64,000 nucleotides of DNA from Desulfobacterales bacterium (GTDB lineage: Bacteria; Desulfobacterota; Desulfobacteria; Desulfobacterales; JADGBH01): NCBI GenBank assembly GCA_015231595.1, contig JADGBH010000004.1, forward strand, positions 1-64,000. The letters are read 5' to 3'. A program made the position numbers and the translations under genes. Below are positions 7,935-17,228 of the stretch, one piece after another (the stretch's first letter is position 1; every line of letters starts with the position of its first letter). The notes under the pieces are model-generated. The model was not told the origin of the DNA and searched no databases. It was given only the letters and a program-made list of their open reading frames with translations.

Positions 7935-9995
7935 TTATTCTTTATTTTTTCTTGATGCCATGGCAAGCTCTTTTACTCTGTCTATATCTTCGTCAGTAAA
8001 TACTCCATTTATACCTGATATTGCAGCGAGTCTCATTCCATGCTTTAAGCCCATTTTATAAATCTCTCTAACTTTTTGCCATTCAATATCTCTTCCGATT
8101 GTAAAAATTTCAAACCTTCCTTCAAGAGCAAGAACTATTGTTTCAGCAAGACACGCATAAACTACATTGCGAGGAAGTCCTATATTTTTCATTTTTATAT
8201 CCCCTGGGAGAAGAATTTCTCCAGATTCGATAACAAGGACATCCGGCCTTTTTGCAACATCTTTTGCTGGAATGTCAAGTGGTCTTGCAACATCGGTTAT
8301 TACGCAACCAGGTTTTACTTTCATTATATCAATAATCTTTTTTTCTATTCCTGAAGTTGCTGTAACAATAACATCCATATCTTGAAGATTACTATCGGCT
8401 CGAGTAGACAAATAAACTTTTACATCTGGAGTTTCTTCTAATATTTCTTCTTTTAAAGAAAGAAGTTTCGCCATATTTCTTCCGACCATATAGACTTCTT
8501 CAAAAGCTTTCGCCAAAAGACGGCAACATACGGAACCAATAGCGCCAGTCGCTCCAACTACCATTGTTTTAGCTTTAAGTTTTTTGCCTTTTTCATATTC
8601 AATCAATCCCATTCTTCTGACAGCGTCAGCAGCTGCCCATAATGCACCTGATGCACTGTAACTATTACCAGTTGTTATAGGTATTGATGCCTGACGAGCA
8701 ACAGTAACTCCAGCATCGCCAACAACTTTTGTAAAAGCTCCAAGACCCATTATTTGAGCTCCTAATCTTTTAGCCATTCGAGCTGCTTGAAGAAGTCTTT
8801 TATATGTGAATTCAGGCTTATGGGACATCATTTGTTTTGGAGTACCACCTACTGAAATAAGCCAGCCTTCAGCTTCAACGCCTGTGGGGGATTTTATTCC
8901 TTCTACTTTTGAATAAAGAAAAGGAGGAGAATAAGCCATAATTTTTTCAATGGTATCAAGAAAAAATGAGGGAGTAAATTTTGAAATCATTTTTAAAGAT
9001 TTTTCTTTTTTAAAATCTTCTTGGGACAGAGGATGAATAACAAAAGCAAATCTGCTTTTCTTTTTTTGACTTCCGCCAGGATAAATAACGCGAGGTTCCA
9101 TTTTTTGTTCACTGATTACTTCAAGTAGGTCATCATCAGTAATTTCTTCTTTTGGCTTTCCAAGAGCAGCTATTATCATTGCTTCAATTACATTTACACC
9201 TATAACTCTATCAAGAACTTTTGGAGTACAGTCCACTATCATATCAACGCCTCTGTCTTTTAAAAACTCTATTCTATCATCATAAATCGTTGAAGATATG
9301 ACTGTCTTTCCTCCAAGCTCTTCTAATGAACAATCTTTAATGTAGTCATAAAAATTATAATCAGGAACAAGTACAGCTTGGGAACTTTGAATAGCTTTAT
9401 GAATTACGTGCCTATTCCAGTCTTTGATTGGAACAGTAGATCCGCTGATGCTTTTAGTAGGAATCCAATTTAAAACATTATGTAAACCTTTCGCATAAAG
9501 TTCAAGCTCCTTAAAGGAATTTAAAAATTTTGGTATGCCATTTTCCATTACTGGGTCAGCAAACATTAAATTTTCTGAAAATTCTAACATTATTTTTGCA
9601 AGGTTGTAATGGTCCATTCCTGAAAGAAAAAAAGCTCTTATGTTCGTAAAATAACCATTCAGTTTAAATTGAAGATGACGGAGAGACCATTCAAACGCAA
9701 CATTTCTTAAAGAATTTCCCATAGTCACAGGCGTTTTAAGATTTAAACACATTTTTTCAATTTTTTGTAAGCTTTTATCCACAAGCTGTTTATTATCAAC
9801 AGTATAAGGATATTTAATACTTCCAATACCAATAGCGTCAGCTCTATGGTTCCATCGTAAAATTAAATCGCAAGCTCTATCAATGTTTCCGTCAGTTCCA
9901 AGCCTTTTTATCTTGAAACTTTCTCCTAAAAAATTAGCGTCAAACTCGTAATCGTCAGTGCTTGACCCAAGGCTTATGCTAACAATAGTTTTCAC
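7935..9995 (-). CDS. Acyl-ACP-reductase-like oxidoreductase with a long N-terminal extension
   Basis: The protein has 686 residues. From about residue 330 to the end it follows the cyanobacterial long-chain acyl-ACP reductase (AAR) fold: GLGAFTKVVG, then TTGNSYSASG, then a Rossmann motif VVGATGAIGSVCCRLL near 475-490, then VVYACLAETIVLALEG. The Cys in that last motif (about residue 615) sits where AAR has its catalytic thioester-forming Cys. AAR enzymes reduce fatty acyl-ACP or acyl-CoA to fatty aldehyde with NADPH. The first 320 residues are not part of AAR, and I do not recognise them. The start is GTG with AGGAGG seven bases upstream. No aldehyde-deformylating oxygenase lies nearby. Shikimate-dehydrogenase-like is the alternative label; the conserved Cys favours acyl reduction. 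Confidence 0.65.
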   Translation of the reverse strand: MKTIVSISLGSSTDDYEFDANFLGESFKIKRLGTDGNIDRACDLILRWNHRADAIGIGSIKYPYTVDNKQLVDKSLQKIEKMCLNLKTPVTMGNSLRNVAFEWSLRHLQFKLNGYFTNIRAFFLSGMDHYNLAKIMLEFSENLMFADPVMENGIPKFLNSFKELELYAKGLHNVLNWIPTKSISGSTVPIKDWNRHVIHKAIQSSQAVLVPDYNFYDYIKDCSLEELGGKTVISSTIYDDRIEFLKDRGVDMIVDCTPKVLDRVIGVNVIEAMIIAALGKPKEEITDDDLLEVISEQKMEPRVIYPGGSQKKKSRFAFVIHPLSQEDFKKEKSLKMISKFTPSFFLDTIEKIMAYSPPFLYSKVEGIKSPTGVEAEGWLISVGGTPKQMMSHKPEFTYKRLLQAARMAKRLGAQIMGLGAFTKVVGDAGVTVARQASIPITTGNSYSASGALWAAADAVRRMGLIEYEKGKKLKAKTMVVGATGAIGSVCCRLLAKAFEEVYMVGRNMAKLLSLKEEILEETPDVKVYLSTRADSNLQDMDVIVTATSGIEKKIIDIMKVKPGCVITDVARPLDIPAKDVAKRPDVLVIESGEILLPGDIKMKNIGLPRNVVYACLAETIVLALEGRFEIFTIGRDIEWQKVREIYKMGLKHGMRLAAISGINGVFTDEDIDRVKELAMASRKNKE

Positions 9996-10150
9996 AGTAA
10001 TTCCTCCTAAATAATGAAATTATAATTTTTTTTAATAAAAATTGAACTTAGTCTTTAAATATGCTAACAGTCAAGTGCTTTATGTTTTATTTATATATTC
10101 AATTTTTTTTATATAAACAATCTAAAAAATTATTAGGAGGGGGTTTTATT

Positions 10151-10549
10151 ATGGCCAAAAAAATTTTATTTGTAGTTTTAATTTTAAGTGTATGTGTTCT
10201 TTGTTTTTCCTGTAATTTAGTAGAAAAGCAATCAAGACAAAAAGACGTTCTTAGGCAAAGTCTTAAAGGTATTGAACAAAGTTTAACATATTTAAAGAAT
10301 GATAAAAAACAGCTTGAAAAAATAGTTGCGGATTTAGAATCGCAGATTAGGGTTCTTGAAGTTACCCATGAAAATCTTTCAAAAGAGCTTTACACTGAAG
10401 AAGGCTTTTTAGATCAATATGAGCTTTTAAGCTGGCAGCTTAATATTGTTCTCTTAATGTTATTAATAATATGGTTGTTTTACAGGCTTAAAGTTCATTG
10501 GGAAAAACAGGGAGCGGACAAAATTATAAAAACAGTTTCTGTAGAATAA
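10151..10549 (+). CDS. Membrane-anchored coiled-coil protein, unknown function
   Basis: The protein has about 132 residues. It starts with a hydrophobic signal-like segment (ILFVVLILSVCVLCFSC) and may be a lipoprotein at the Cys that ends it, although the lipobox is poor. A long charged region with heptad-like spacing (about 25-95) should form a coiled coil. A second hydrophobic helix (LNIVLLMLLIIWLFYRL) lies near the C-terminus. An in-frame ATG at 10061 would add 30 residues. The ATG at 10151 is chosen because TAGGAGGGGG ends seven bases before it. A strong terminator follows at once, so it is a single-gene unit. No family is recognised. Confidence 0.65.
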   Translation: MAKKILFVVLILSVCVLCFSCNLVEKQSRQKDVLRQSLKGIEQSLTYLKNDKKQLEKIVADLESQIRVLEVTHENLSKELYTEEGFLDQYELLSWQLNIVLLMLLIIWLFYRLKVHWEKQGADKIIKTVSVE

Positions 10550-10570
10550 AACAAAAAAAATATTTGCTCT

Positions 10571-10602
10571 AAAAAAGGCCTCCAAATTAGGAGGCCTTTT
10601 TT
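10571..10602 (+). terminator. Strong intrinsic terminator
   Basis: AAAAAAGGCCTCC and GGAGGCCTTTTTT form a perfect 13-base stem with a six-base loop, and the stem ends in a run of T. It lies 21 bases after the stop of the coiled-coil gene and separates it from the glutamate synthase operon. Confidence 0.92.
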
Positions 10603-10633
10603 ATTTTTAGATGATACTAAAAAAATTTTTTTG

Positions 10634-10663
10634 TTGAAAATATTTTTATTTATGCTTTAATAC
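10634..10663 (+). promoter_or_regulatory. Sigma-70-like promoter of the glutamate synthase run
   Basis: TTGAAA at 10634-10639 and TAATAC at 10658-10663 are 18 bases apart. The site lies between the terminator at 10571-10602 and the first gene at 10789, which leaves a leader of about 115 bases. The match is fair and the position sensible, but the background is very AT-rich. Confidence 0.4.
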
Positions 10664-10788
10664 ACTGTTTAAATTTTATAAAGTAAAAATTAATATATTT
10701 ATATTTTTTTAGATGCCCCACAAATTATATTAAAATTTAGATTTTGTTTTTGCGTAATTAAGCTAAAAATTAGGGAGGAAACAATAAA

Positions 10789-11919
10789 ATGTGTCGTTTA
10801 TTTGCGATAGTTAGCGAAGAGCCATTATCACCTATGGTTGCAATTGATGCTATGGAAGTAATGAAGGAGGGGCATGATGGTTCTGGTGTAGGAATCCTCT
10901 TAAGTGATCTTTCAGGTCCATTTGAAGAAATGAAAGACTTTCCTATTTTATCAGGCATTTTTAGTGATCAAGGTTTAAGAAGGCTTGATTCTTATATGAT
11001 GGATAAAGGATTTTTAACAAAATACAAGCTTTCAATAAAAGTTTCCAAAAAACCGCCACACAACATTCCTAAACGTGACGTTTATCTTATCAGGGCTTAT
11101 GAGCGGCCTGAAGGCTGGGACTCAGAGTCAAAAGAAGAAATTAACAAAAGGCTTATGAATATAAGACTTGACCTTCAAAACATGGGAAAAGAAAAAAATG
11201 ATATGATAGTTTTTTCTTTTTGGCCTGATGTTATAATGATAAAAGAAATTGGTGACCCAAAAACAGTTGCAGAATATCTTAATTTTGGTAGAAAAGAGCT
11301 TAATGCAAGGATTATTATGGCTCAAGGCAGACAAAATACAAATTATGCTATAAATCTTTATGCCTGTCATCCATTTTTTATTCAAGGGTTTGCAACAATG
11401 ACTAATGGTGAAAATACAGCATTTATTCCGAATAAAGAATTTTTAATGTCAAGGGGTTTTAATGGATATAAGGGATATGAATCCGATTCGGAAGTCTTTA
11501 CACATATTCTCCATTATGCTTATACAAAATTAGGCCTTGAAATTGAAGCGTACAAGCATATAATTACTCCACTTCAAGAGGAAGATATTAATTTTCATAA
11601 AGATTCTAAATTATTAAGATCTTTAAAGCATAGCTGTAGGTCTTTAACAGTTGACGGTCCTAATTGCGTTATAGGATGTCTTCCAGATAAGAGCCTTTTC
11701 ATGGTTCAAGATAGAAAAAAATTAAGACCGGGTGTTGTTGGCGGAAGATCAGGCTTATATGCATTTTCATCCGAAGTCTGCGGACTTGATTCTGCAATAC
11801 CCAATCGTGATAAAAGTAAAGATTTTCAACCAATGTATTTAGATACTGCTATTATAGGCCCTGATCGTAAGGAGGTTAGAGTATGTCGTCAGACCGAACC
11901 ATTACCCCTTCTACACTAA
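10789..11919 (+). CDS. gltB1: Glutamate synthase, class II amidotransferase subunit
   Basis: This 376-residue protein corresponds to the glutaminase part of glutamate synthase, which releases ammonia from glutamine and passes it to the FMN domain. It opens MCRLFAIVSEEPLSPM; Cys2 becomes the N-terminal nucleophile after removal of Met. The segment HDGSGVGILLSD fits the class II amidotransferase fold. It is a stand-alone protein here, whereas in the usual bacterial large subunit this domain is fused to the synthase domain. AGGGAGG nine bases before the ATG supports the start. Its last 37 bases overlap the next gene, which points to translational coupling of the two subunits. Confidence 0.85.
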   Translation: MCRLFAIVSEEPLSPMVAIDAMEVMKEGHDGSGVGILLSDLSGPFEEMKDFPILSGIFSDQGLRRLDSYMMDKGFLTKYKLSIKVSKKPPHNIPKRDVYLIRAYERPEGWDSESKEEINKRLMNIRLDLQNMGKEKNDMIVFSFWPDVIMIKEIGDPKTVAEYLNFGRKELNARIIMAQGRQNTNYAINLYACHPFFIQGFATMTNGENTAFIPNKEFLMSRGFNGYKGYESDSEVFTHILHYAYTKLGLEIEAYKHIITPLQEEDINFHKDSKLLRSLKHSCRSLTVDGPNCVIGCLPDKSLFMVQDRKKLRPGVVGGRSGLYAFSSEVCGLDSAIPNRDKSKDFQPMYLDTAIIGPDRKEVRVCRQTEPLPLLH

Positions 11920-13517
11920 GCATAAAAGATCTTCCTTGGCAAATCGTTTGGGATATTAATAAATGTACTTTATGTGGAAGATGCACAGGCGTTTGCCCTG
12001 TTAATGCTATAGAATTAGGCGTATTTAGAAAAAGAAATTTATCAGCTGAGCTTGGTCTTTACGAAAAGCCAAAGTCAGAGTTTAAAATATATTATGGAAT
12101 TAGGCAAAGAACTGACCCTGCCTATTGTTGCATAGGATGTGGGATGTGTAATATGGTATGCCCTAATGATGCTATATTACCTATGAAAACAGATGAAACA
12201 GATAAATTAAAATTTCATAGAGATAACGGTGGTTCTCCTCATAGACGAGGAGGTAGAAGAAATGACACTTCAAGCCTTTTGGATCAAATAAAATTTATCA
12301 GAATATCAATGCTCACAGACCCTGCTCTTGATGCAGGACGTCATGAGTTTGAACTTAGAACTCTTTTAGGAAGGGTTTTACCTCCTGAAAAAAATTTGGA
12401 TAATTTAAAGAAAAATGGATGGATACCTCCTGTAAGGGAAATTTATCCTTTAATGATAGGCGGTATGTCATTTGGAGCTTTATCTCCTAATATGTGGGAA
12501 GGGCTTCAACTTGGAGTTACTTATCTCAATGAAGAGCTAAAAATGCCCGTAAGAATTTCAACAGGAGAAGGAGGTTGCCCTCCAAGAATTCTTAAATCAA
12601 GATTCTTACAATATATAATATTGCAAATTGCAAGCGGCTATTTTGGATGGGACGAAATAATAAGATCCATCCCTGAAATGAAGGTGGATCCATGTGCTGT
12701 TGAAATAAAATATGGTCAAGGTGCAAAACCAGGAGATGGAGGTCTTTTGATGTGGCATAAAGTCAGTACTCTTATTGCTGCTGTAAGGGGAGTCCCACAA
12801 GGAGTTAATCTTCCAAGTCCACCAACACATCAAACACAATACTCCATTGAAGAATCAGTCGCTAAAATGATTCAATCTATGTCTATGGCATGGGGGTTTA
12901 GAGTGCCAGTATATCCTAAAATTTCAGCGACGTCTACGGCACTGGCTGTTTTAAATAATCTTACACGAAATGAATATGCAGCAGGACTTGCAATTGATGG
13001 TGAAGATGGAGGCACTGGTGCAGCTTATAACGTATCTATGAATCATATGGGGCATCCAATTGCGAGCAATATTAGAGATTGTTATTTAACCCTTGTTAAC
13101 CTTGGTATGCAAAATGAAATTCCTTTAATTGCAGGCGGAGGAGCTGGTAAAAATGGAAATCTTGCCGCAAATTCTGCAGCACTCATTATGCTTGGTGCAA
13201 GTGCTGTCCAAATAGGGAAGTACATTATGCAAGCTGCCGCTGGATGTCTGGGTTCTGAGTTTGACAGATGCAATATATGTAACATAGGCCTTTGTCCAAA
13301 AGGTATAACTTCCCAAGATCCAAGGCTTTATAGACGGCTTGACGTTGATGATATTGCATCAAGGGTAGTTGATGTATTTTTAAGTTTTGATACAGAATTA
13401 AAAAAAATCCTTGCGCCATTAGGCCGTTCAACATCATTACCTATAGGCATGTCCGATGCATTGGGAATAAATGATTATCATGTAGCTGAAAGACTTAAAA
13501 TAAAATACGTTGTATGA
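11883..13517 (+). CDS. gltB2: Glutamate synthase, FMN-binding synthase subunit with N-terminal ferredoxin domain
   Basis: The protein has 544 residues. Two 4Fe-4S motifs open it (CTLCGRCTGVCP and CIGCGMCNMVCP, residues about 28-105). The FMN barrel follows, with IGGMSFGALSPNMWEG, RISTGEGGCPPRI, DGEDGGTGAAYNVSM and AGGGAGKNGNLAANSA. Near the end CNICNIGLCPKG should bind the 3Fe-4S cluster typical of this enzyme. It makes glutamate from 2-oxoglutarate and the ammonia delivered by the upstream subunit. The start is set by AAGGAGG inside the previous gene. The length and the added ferredoxin resemble the archaeal-type split enzyme rather than the fused proteobacterial GltB. Confidence 0.9.
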   Translation: MSSDRTITPSTLSIKDLPWQIVWDINKCTLCGRCTGVCPVNAIELGVFRKRNLSAELGLYEKPKSEFKIYYGIRQRTDPAYCCIGCGMCNMVCPNDAILPMKTDETDKLKFHRDNGGSPHRRGGRRNDTSSLLDQIKFIRISMLTDPALDAGRHEFELRTLLGRVLPPEKNLDNLKKNGWIPPVREIYPLMIGGMSFGALSPNMWEGLQLGVTYLNEELKMPVRISTGEGGCPPRILKSRFLQYIILQIASGYFGWDEIIRSIPEMKVDPCAVEIKYGQGAKPGDGGLLMWHKVSTLIAAVRGVPQGVNLPSPPTHQTQYSIEESVAKMIQSMSMAWGFRVPVYPKISATSTALAVLNNLTRNEYAAGLAIDGEDGGTGAAYNVSMNHMGHPIASNIRDCYLTLVNLGMQNEIPLIAGGGAGKNGNLAANSAALIMLGASAVQIGKYIMQAAAGCLGSEFDRCNICNIGLCPKGITSQDPRLYRRLDVDDIASRVVDVFLSFDTELKKILAPLGRSTSLPIGMSDALGINDYHVAERLKIKYVV

Positions 13518-13585
13518 TACAAAAAATTTTTTTAAATAAAATTTGAAAGTATATTTTTTAAATTTTGTATTACTGGAGATATTCC

Positions 13586-15916
13586 ATGTATTCTGAACAA
13601 TATTATAAATTAAATGGAAAAAAAGACGGGAAGCGAATTGATTCGAGGACGCTTGAAGAAGAAATTCAAAAAGCTGTTAAGTCAGGTCATAAACATCTTG
13701 AAATTTATGCCTATGGACAGCATGGGATAGGTGGAAGAATATGTAAAACCAAAGATCAAAAAATTCATATAAAAATTATAGGCCACCCTGGTCAAAGGGT
13801 AGGCTCTTTAGGATTTCCTAATACTTATATTGAAGTTATAGGGCCTGCCTCAGATGACACTGGATGGCTTAATGCTGGAGCTCAAATAGTTATTCGAGGA
13901 AATGCGTCTAACGGAACAGCTAACGCTATGGCTCAAGGGAAAATATATGTGGCCGGCAATATTGGTGCTCGAGGCATGACTATGACTAAAAGAAACCCAA
14001 AATTTGATCCTCCCGAATTGTGGGTTCTTGGTTCAGTTGGAGATTACTTTGCAGAATTTATGGCTGGAGGCACCTCTGTAATTTGTGGATATGATTCTCA
14101 AACATCTGATAATGTCCTTGGATATAGACCATGCGTAGGAATGGTTAGTGGAAAGATTTTTTTTAGGGGTCCCCATAAAGGCTTTAGTAATCTTGATGCA
14201 AAACTTGTCGCGATTGATAATACCGAATATGAATGGCTTAGAAAAAATTTAAAGATATTTTTAGATAAAATTGATCGTTCCGAGATTTTTGAAATTCTTG
14301 CTGAAAAAGAACAATGGCAGCTTCTTGTAGCTCGTGGACCTCATGAAAAGATTCCATCAAAAGCAAGACCTATGAAATTTTTTCATACTGAAATATGGGA
14401 TAAAGAGCTTGGAAGAGGCGGAATGATAGCTGACCTTGTTGATATTGATAGAAGCCAAATTCCAGTAATTACTACAGGTGTTATGAGGCGTTTTGTCCCT
14501 GTATGGGAAAATCGAAAATATAAGGCCCCTTGTGAAGCATCGTGTCCAACAGGAATTCCGGTTCAAGAGAGATGGCGGCTTATAAGAGAAGGCAAACTTG
14601 AAGAAGCCGTTGACATGGCTTTGTCTTATACTCCATTTCCAGCAACAGTATGTGGATACCTTTGTCCTAACTTGTGCATGGAAGGTTGTACAAGAAATTC
14701 CGATCATATGCCATCAGTTGATGTCACAATGCTTGGGAAAGCAAGTTTAGATGCTAAATTACCTATACTGCCAGAAGAGAGTGGTAAAAAGATAGCCATA
14801 ATAGGAGGAGGGCCTGGGGGCATTTCAGCAGCATGGCATCTTAGGCTTAGGGGCCACAGTCCTGTTATTTATGACATGAAATCTCAAATAGGAGGTAAAA
14901 TTTCGTCTGTTATTCCTGATACAAGAATTCCAGAAGAAATTTTTTCAGCCGAACTTGAAAGAGTGCGAGAAGTAATACCTTATATTCATTTACAACAAAA
15001 GCTGAAAACAGACGATATTGAACGATTAAAATATGATTATGATTATATTATTGTTGCTATTGGAGCCCAAAGGCCAAAATCATTGCCTATCCCAGGAAGA
15101 GAAAGATCGTTAGGAGCTATAGATTTTCTTGAGAAAGCTAAAAGAGATGAAATAGATCCAGGAGAAAGGGTTGTTATCATAGGCGCTGGTAATGTTGGCT
15201 GTGACGTTGCAACAGAAGCAAGCAGATTAGGTGCAAAGGATATTACTCTAATTGATATTCAAGAACCCGCCTCTTTTGGAAAAGAAAGAAACGCTGCAGA
15301 AGCGATTGGCGCTAAATTTTTATGGCCTGTTATTTCAAAAGAAATAACACCAGATGGTATAAAACTCGAAAATGGGAATATTATTCCCGCTGACATGGTT
15401 ATTATGTCCATTGGTGATGCAGTTGACACGGATTTTCTTCCAGAAACCGTTGATGTAAAAAATGGTTTTATTTCTGTCGATGAAAATTATAAAACAGAGG
15501 ATCCACAAATTTTTGCAATCGGAGATGCTGTTAAACCAGGTTTATTAACCGATGCAATAGGCTCAGGAAGAAAGGCCGCTATTGTTATATGTGATTTTCT
15601 TGCTGGGGATAAACCCGTGCAAGATGCTCGAAAAATGATAGATAAAAAAAGAATATCTTTAGAATATTTTGACCCGAGAGTATTGAATTTTAATAATATT
15701 GATGAATGCGGCTCACAATGTTCTTCATGTGGAACCTGCCGTGACTGCGGAATATGCATCACCGTGTGTCCTCAGAATGCAATATTAAGAAAGGAACAAA
15801 ATCCTTTTAAATTTGAGTATGTTGTTAATGAGGAGTTATGTATAGGCTGCGGCTTTTGCGCTGGAGCTTGCCCGTGTGGAATCTGGGATATTGTTCCAAA
15901 TGTAACAATGGAATAA
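13586..15916 (+). CDS. Glutamate synthase C-terminal (GXGXG) domain fused to GltD-like NAD(P)H oxidoreductase and ferredoxin
   Basis: The 776-residue protein joins three parts. Residues 1-240 are the GXGXG beta-helix of the glutamate synthase large subunit. Residues about 310-710 are a GltD-type small subunit, with the N-terminal Cys cluster (CEASCPTGIPV, CGYLCPNLCMEGC), an FAD motif AIIGGGPGGISAAW and an NAD(P) motif VVIIGAGNVGCDVA. The tail carries two more 4Fe-4S motifs (CGTCRDCGICITVCP and CIGCGFCAGACP). Electrons from NAD(P)H or a ferredoxin would pass through this protein to the FMN subunit. A TTG at 13565 lies in frame, but the ATG at 13586 has GGAGA seven bases upstream and is preferred. 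Many minimal 4Fe-4S clusters sit on one polypeptide, which suits an anaerobe. Confidence 0.87.
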   Translation: MYSEQYYKLNGKKDGKRIDSRTLEEEIQKAVKSGHKHLEIYAYGQHGIGGRICKTKDQKIHIKIIGHPGQRVGSLGFPNTYIEVIGPASDDTGWLNAGAQIVIRGNASNGTANAMAQGKIYVAGNIGARGMTMTKRNPKFDPPELWVLGSVGDYFAEFMAGGTSVICGYDSQTSDNVLGYRPCVGMVSGKIFFRGPHKGFSNLDAKLVAIDNTEYEWLRKNLKIFLDKIDRSEIFEILAEKEQWQLLVARGPHEKIPSKARPMKFFHTEIWDKELGRGGMIADLVDIDRSQIPVITTGVMRRFVPVWENRKYKAPCEASCPTGIPVQERWRLIREGKLEEAVDMALSYTPFPATVCGYLCPNLCMEGCTRNSDHMPSVDVTMLGKASLDAKLPILPEESGKKIAIIGGGPGGISAAWHLRLRGHSPVIYDMKSQIGGKISSVIPDTRIPEEIFSAELERVREVIPYIHLQQKLKTDDIERLKYDYDYIIVAIGAQRPKSLPIPGRERSLGAIDFLEKAKRDEIDPGERVVIIGAGNVGCDVATEASRLGAKDITLIDIQEPASFGKERNAAEAIGAKFLWPVISKEITPDGIKLENGNIIPADMVIMSIGDAVDTDFLPETVDVKNGFISVDENYKTEDPQIFAIGDAVKPGLLTDAIGSGRKAAIVICDFLAGDKPVQDARKMIDKKRISLEYFDPRVLNFNNIDECGSQCSSCGTCRDCGICITVCPQNAILRKEQNPFKFEYVVNEELCIGCGFCAGACPCGIWDIVPNVTME

Positions 15917-16044
15917 TTAAAGGCTTTTATCTTCAATTCGACCAGTTTTATCTTAAGGATTGACGGAAATAAACTGACTAAAGCGAAGATGAAGGCCATT
16001 CCACGCAAAATTTATATCACTCTAACCTTCATTTAAGGAATAGT

Positions 16045-17184
16045 ATGAAAGCAATTTTAGCCCTAGAAGACGGAAGGGTATTTGAATGCCAGTCTTTCAC
16101 AGGAGAAGGAGAAGCTTATGGGGAAGTAGTTTTTAATACTGGAATGTCTGGCTATCAAGAAGTTTTAACTGATCCTTCCTATAGCGGTCAAATGGTCACA
16201 ATGACTTATCCTCTTATTGGCAATTATGGAATAAATGACGAAGATGTTGAATCTGACCGAATTCATGTTTCAGCATTTCTTATAAAAGAATATCAAGAAT
16301 TCCCTAGTAATTTTCGTTCTAAATCAACTCTCAAAGATTATCTAAAAAAATATAATGTTTTAGGAATTGAAGGCTTTGATACACGAGCTCTTACAAGACA
16401 TATCCGAAAAGCTGGAGCTATGCGAGCGGTTATATCAACTATAGATGTTGATCCATCATCTCTCGTGAATAAGGCTAAAAATATTGAGCCTATGACTGGT
16501 CAAGACATTGTAAAAAGAGTTACAACTGATAAGCCTTATTTTTGGATCAATGGAAATCGTATATTTTTGGAACCAGATGATATCGCCAAAGGATCAAATA
16601 TATGGAGATATAAGGGGAATAAATATTCCGTTACAGTTTTTGATTTTGGAGTAAAATATAACATCTTACGCTGTCTTGAAAATGTGGGATGCGAAGTATT
16701 AGTTTTACCAGCTTCTACAAAACCTGATATTATTAGGGTTTTAGAACCGGATGGTATTTTTTTATCAAATGGTCCTGGAGATCCTGCTCCAGTAACATAT
16801 GCAGTTGAAACAATTCAAGCGCTTTTAGGATATAGACCAATTTTTGGAATATGCCTTGGACATCAGATTCTTGGTCTTGCACTTTTGGGTAAAACATTTA
16901 AACTTAAATTTGGACATAGAGGTATTAACCAGCCAGTAAAAAATCTTTTTACTAATAGGATAGAAATAACATCTCAAAATCACGGTTTTGCCGTAGATAT
17001 CGATGGCCTTATCAAAAATGATAGTGATATAATGATTACCCACATTAATCTCAACGACAATACGCTTGAAGGATTTAGACACAAAAAATATAATGCTATC
17101 GCTGTTCAATATCATCCTGAAGCGTCTCCAGGACCCCATGATGCGACATATTTATTTGATGAATTTGTAAAATTGATGAAATAA
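16045..17184 (+). CDS. carA: Carbamoyl-phosphate synthase small (glutaminase) subunit
   Basis: CarA hydrolyses glutamine to feed ammonia to CarB in pyrimidine and arginine synthesis. The 379-residue protein has the CarA-specific N-terminal domain (EGEAYGEVVFNTGMSGYQE) and a C-terminal class I amidotransferase domain. The nucleophile Cys lies in FGICLGHQILGLAL, and the His/Glu pair lies in QYHPEASPGPHD. The length is standard. AAGGA precedes the ATG by six bases. carB follows after 44 bases, and the glutamate synthase genes lie 128 bases upstream on the same strand, so they may share a transcript. Confidence 0.96.
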   Translation: MKAILALEDGRVFECQSFTGEGEAYGEVVFNTGMSGYQEVLTDPSYSGQMVTMTYPLIGNYGINDEDVESDRIHVSAFLIKEYQEFPSNFRSKSTLKDYLKKYNVLGIEGFDTRALTRHIRKAGAMRAVISTIDVDPSSLVNKAKNIEPMTGQDIVKRVTTDKPYFWINGNRIFLEPDDIAKGSNIWRYKGNKYSVTVFDFGVKYNILRCLENVGCEVLVLPASTKPDIIRVLEPDGIFLSNGPGDPAPVTYAVETIQALLGYRPIFGICLGHQILGLALLGKTFKLKFGHRGINQPVKNLFTNRIEITSQNHGFAVDIDGLIKNDSDIMITHINLNDNTLEGFRHKKYNAIAVQYHPEASPGPHDATYLFDEFVKLMK

Positions 17185-17228
17185 CTAAATTTTAATTTCG
17201 ATATAAACTATAAAAAAATAGAGGCACT

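Noticed and set aside
10061..10150. N-terminal extension of the coiled-coil membrane protein
   Set aside because: The strong ribosome binding site lies within the extension, directly before the ATG at 10151, and the signal segment begins there.
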